A stretch of 7,683 nt of DNA from Caldithrix sp. RBG_13_44_9 (GTDB taxonomy: Bacteria; Calditrichota; Calditrichia; RBG-13-44-9). Shown here piece after piece: positions 5,294-7,683 of the stretch. The notes under the pieces were generated by a model. The model searched no databases. It saw only the letters and a list, made by a program, of their open reading frames with translations, and was not told the DNA's origin. The position numbers and the translations under genes were made by a program. Every line of letters begins with the position of its first letter. Positions within the stretch are counted from its first letter, which is position 1. The DNA is taken from positions 70,616 through 78,298 of the forward strand of contig MESS01000143.1 of the NCBI GenBank assembly GCA_001771055.1, read 5' to 3'.

Positions 5294-7683
5294 ATGAAAA
5301 TCGTCAGATTTTTTTTAATAATATTCTTAATCCTTGTCCTCAGTATTCCTTTGTATTCCCAATTCGGGAAAAATAAAATTCAGTATAAAAATTTCAACTG
5401 GCATTACATCCAGAGCAAACATTTTGATGTCTTCTATTATCCGGGAGGAGAGAAGCTGGCAGAATTTACCGCCGAGGTAGCTGAGGAGGCCTATGAACAG
5501 CTAAAGCGCGACTTTTCCTACGAGATAAAAGAGCGGCTGGTCCTGGTTATCTACAAATCGCATAATGACTGGCAGCAGACCAATGTGGTTCTCAGTTATC
5601 TCGAAGAGGGGATTGGCGGAGTTACTGAGCTTTATAAAAACCGGATTGTTGTTCCCTTTGAAGGATCTTATGAGCAATTCAGGCACGTGATTCATCATGA
5701 ATTGGTTCATGGAGTAATGAATGATCTGCTTTACGGTGGTTCTGTTCAGTCTCTGCTGATGGGAGAAGTGATTCCAGTACCCTTGTGGGTTTCTGAAGGT
5801 TTGGCGGAATTTCAATCCAGCGGCTGGAATACCAATACCGATATGATTGTCCGTGATGCCGTGCTTTCCAATTACATTCCTCCCATTCAGTATTTGGAAT
5901 ATTATATGGCTTATCAGGGAGGCAATTCGGTATTTCGATTTATTGCTGAGTCTTATGGGCGGGAAAAAATCGGTGAAATTTTACTTAAAGCCCGCGGGCA
6001 TGTGAGTTTTCAGCAGGTACTTGTTTCCGGCATCGGTTTGGATAATGAGGCATTAACCGAGAAGTGGCATCGTTTTCTGCAAAAAAATTGTGCTCCGGAG
6101 ATTACCAATCGCTTAATTCCTAAGGAATTCAGTCAACAACTGACCAATCACAAAAAATTAAATAATTTTCTTAATGTAAGCCCGGTTATTACTACGCAAG
6201 GCGATAAAGTGGCTTATATATCTGATCGTTCCGGCTATCAGAATATTTATTTAATGTCCGCTATTGATGGTAAAGAGATAAAAATTTTGGTTAATGGAGA
6301 ACAGTCCGAAAGTTTTGAGGAACTCCATTTTCTACGACCAGGGATGACTTTTTCTCCGGATGGCAAAAAATTAGCCTTCACCGCCAAAGCCGGGCAATGG
6401 GATGCCATCTACATTGTTGATATTAAAAGTAATAGAGTCGAAAAATATATCATGGAATTAGATGGTGCCTTCACTGCCTCCTGGTCGCCGGATGGTGAAA
6501 AGATCGCCTTTGTTGGGAATCTGGACGAAAAGAGCGATATCTTTGTTTTTAATTTAAGAACCAAACTGGTCACTCCTGTCACTAGTGATATTTTTACGGA
6601 TGATCAACCATCCTGGTCGCCGGACGGCCGATATCTGGCTTTTGTTTCCGATCGCGGGGATTACCTCTCAGACGCAGATTTGCCGCCAGATTTCAAAATG
6701 TATGATTATGATTATGAATTCCGGGATATTTATCTGGCCGACCTGCAAACTGGCGAAATTATTCGTTATACCAATACTCCCTGGGAAGAAGCCTTCCCCA
6801 TTTTCACACCCGATGGTAAGAAAATTGCGTTTACTTCCGATGAGAGTGGAATCTTCAATGTCTACCTGCAAGATCTACAGACTGGTGAATATTACCCGAT
6901 TACCAATATTCAATCAGGTATATTGCAAATTGGCTGGGATAAGGAGGCCAATAAATTAGTCTATTCCACCTTTTACCAGGGGGGCTTTGATATTTACCTG
7001 ATTAATAATCCCCTGGAATTGAAACCTCAAAATCTGGAACTTACCCAGTTTGCCCGGGAAATGAGGAGTGGAAAACTGCCAATTTATGCCCGTAACTGGG
7101 AACCTGCTGAAAAAGAAGAGGAACAGAAAGCGGAAGAAGAGCCGCAGGAATTGAAGGGTGAACAACCTGCCGATTATAGTCGTTATGTTTTTGGCAGTTA
7201 TCGCCCCGCCCAGGAACGGAAAACTCCTAAGGAAATTGAAATTCCTGATATTAAGATCAAGGATGAATTCGGCAATTACCGTTCAAGGAAATATAAAATC
7301 AAATTTTCGCCTGACATTGTAACCGGTACTGCCGGATATAATACTTTTTTTGGTTTCCAGGGATATACCGCTTTTGCATTCAGTGATCTGCTGGGTGATC
7401 ACCAGATTTACCTGAATGCCTCTCTTTGGGCTGATTTGCGCAACAGCAATTTTGCCCTGATGTATTACTATCTGAAAAGAAGGATAAATTTTGGTTTTGG
7501 CGGATTTCATGTAGTCTATCTTCTCTCCGACGGATATTCAATTTTGCGCTACCGTAATTATGGTTTGAATTTTCTGGCTTCCTATCCGCTCAATAGATTT
7601 GATCGGGTGGATTTAATGTTCCTGTGGTATAATGTCAATTTGGAATATCTGGATTTTGTTATTCCTACTGAAAAGATTAGTGC
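5294..7683 (+). CDS. Secreted zinc-peptidase/beta-propeller/outer-membrane barrel protein, 3' end beyond window
   Basis: The reading frame is open from ATG 5294 to the window end (796 complete codons, no stop). Residues 1-22 form a signal peptide (MKIVRFFLIIFLILVLSIPLYS, cleavage probably before Q23). Residues about 35-280 form a peptidase MA-like (gluzincin) domain: HHELVH contains HExxH at 135-139, and WVSEGLAEF supplies E168 or E172 as probable third zinc ligand. Residues about 296-575 form a TolB/PD40-type beta-propeller with repeated blade motifs: YISDRSGYQNIYLM, FSPDGKKLAF (SPDG 354-357), SWSPDGEKIAF (398-401), SWSPDGRYLAF (442-445), FTPDGKKIAFTSDESG (505-508). An acidic linker (about 603-624, Glu-rich) leads to alternating, aromatic-rich strands from about residue 667 (KYKIKFSPDIVTG, GYNTFFGFQGYTAF), which look like the start of an outer-membrane or surface-antigen-type barrel. 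The inferred location is the outer membrane, with periplasmic or surface peptidase and propeller. Substrate unknown. GAGGG at 5279-5283 is ten bases from the ATG, rather far; no other in-frame ATG lies just upstream. Confidence 0.9.
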   Translation, partial: MKIVRFFLIIFLILVLSIPLYSQFGKNKIQYKNFNWHYIQSKHFDVFYYPGGEKLAEFTAEVAEEAYEQLKRDFSYEIKERLVLVIYKSHNDWQQTNVVLSYLEEGIGGVTELYKNRIVVPFEGSYEQFRHVIHHELVHGVMNDLLYGGSVQSLLMGEVIPVPLWVSEGLAEFQSSGWNTNTDMIVRDAVLSNYIPPIQYLEYYMAYQGGNSVFRFIAESYGREKIGEILLKARGHVSFQQVLVSGIGLDNEALTEKWHRFLQKNCAPEITNRLIPKEFSQQLTNHKKLNNFLNVSPVITTQGDKVAYISDRSGYQNIYLMSAIDGKEIKILVNGEQSESFEELHFLRPGMTFSPDGKKLAFTAKAGQWDAIYIVDIKSNRVEKYIMELDGAFTASWSPDGEKIAFVGNLDEKSDIFVFNLRTKLVTPVTSDIFTDDQPSWSPDGRYLAFVSDRGDYLSDADLPPDFKMYDYDYEFRDIYLADLQTGEIIRYTNTPWEEAFPIFTPDGKKIAFTSDESGIFNVYLQDLQTGEYYPITNIQSGILQIGWDKEANKLVYSTFYQGGFDIYLINNPLELKPQNLELTQFAREMRSGKLPIYARNWEPAEKEEEQKAEEEPQELKGEQPADYSRYVFGSYRPAQERKTPKEIEIPDIKIKDEFGNYRSRKYKIKFSPDIVTGTAGYNTFFGFQGYTAFAFSDLLGDHQIYLNASLWADLRNSNFALMYYYLKRRINFGFGGFHVVYLLSDGYSILRYRNYGLNFLASYPLNRFDRVDLMFLWYNVNLEYLDFVIPTEKIS
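6479..6624 (+). repeat. Direct repeat within propeller blades
   Basis: The 14-base string TCCTGGTCGCCGGA occurs at 6479-6492 and again at 6611-6624. Both copies encode SWSPD at the start of successive PD40 blades, so the DNA repeat reflects internal duplication in the protein and not a separate element. Confidence 0.7.

Noticed and set aside
5310..5317. Run of eight T in the signal peptide codons, possible frameshift or slippage site
   Set aside because: The frame before and after gives a normal signal peptide and mature protein, so there is no sign of a frameshift.
5501..5815. Minus-strand ORF of 104 codons
   Set aside because: It is antisense to the HExxH peptidase domain; the plus-strand frame carries clear motifs and the antisense product does not.
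6585..6959. Plus-strand ORF of 124 codons in another frame
   Set aside because: It overlaps the beta-propeller repeats, whose frame is continuous from 5294 to the window end; this ORF is a shadow.
1..7683. tRNA, rRNA, CRISPR array, transposon ends or riboswitch
   Set aside because: Reading both strands I found no regularly spaced repeats, transposase-like frames, terminal inverted repeats or recognisable structured RNA; the intergenic spaces are too short and AT-rich to hide most of these.

Overview
The window looks like chromosomal DNA of a Gram-negative-type bacterium, most likely in or near the Fibrobacterota-Chlorobiota-Bacteroidota (FCB) assemblage (for example Calditrichota, KSB1 or Marinimicrobia-like lineages). 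This placement is an inference. It rests on a bacillithiol-pathway glycosyltransferase (bshA), a HisRS with eukaryote/Bacteroidota-like catalytic signatures, a cytochrome-like lipoprotein with a CX4CH motif, and a very large secreted peptidase/beta-propeller/outer-membrane-barrel fusion of the kind seen in that group. Base composition is moderately AT-rich and intergenic DNA is strongly AT-rich. No RNA gene, insertion sequence, CRISPR array or prophage gene is visible, and no gene-free stretch exceeds 300 bases.

Left part (1-1551, minus strand): a two-gene unit reading towards the left edge. A small secreted cytochrome c-like lipoprotein gene (1108-1551) is followed after 14 bases by hisS (1-1093). 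hisS starts at TTG behind a clear AGGAG, and its C-terminal anticodon-binding domain runs off the window.

Middle part (1665-5093, plus strand): after a 113-base AT-rich divergent intergenic region comes a tight three-gene operon. It encodes a REC-GAF-GGDEF response regulator (probable diguanylate cyclase), BshA (first step of bacillithiol synthesis), and a cytoplasmic glycerophosphodiester phosphodiesterase-like protein. The spacings are 4 bases and then a 4-base ATGA overlap, so the three are almost certainly co-transcribed and translationally coupled. The functional link between c-di-GMP signalling, low-molecular-weight thiol synthesis and phosphodiester turnover is not obvious.

Right part (5094-7683, plus strand): a 200-base AT-rich intergenic region holds a plausible promoter and a 17-base AT-only palindrome. 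It is followed by a long gene, still open at the window end (796 complete codons). Its product has a signal peptide, an HExxH zinc-peptidase domain with a downstream WVSEGLAE motif, a TolB/PD40-type beta-propeller, an acidic linker and the start of a probable outer-membrane beta-barrel. This multi-domain cell-envelope protein is the most interesting object in the window.
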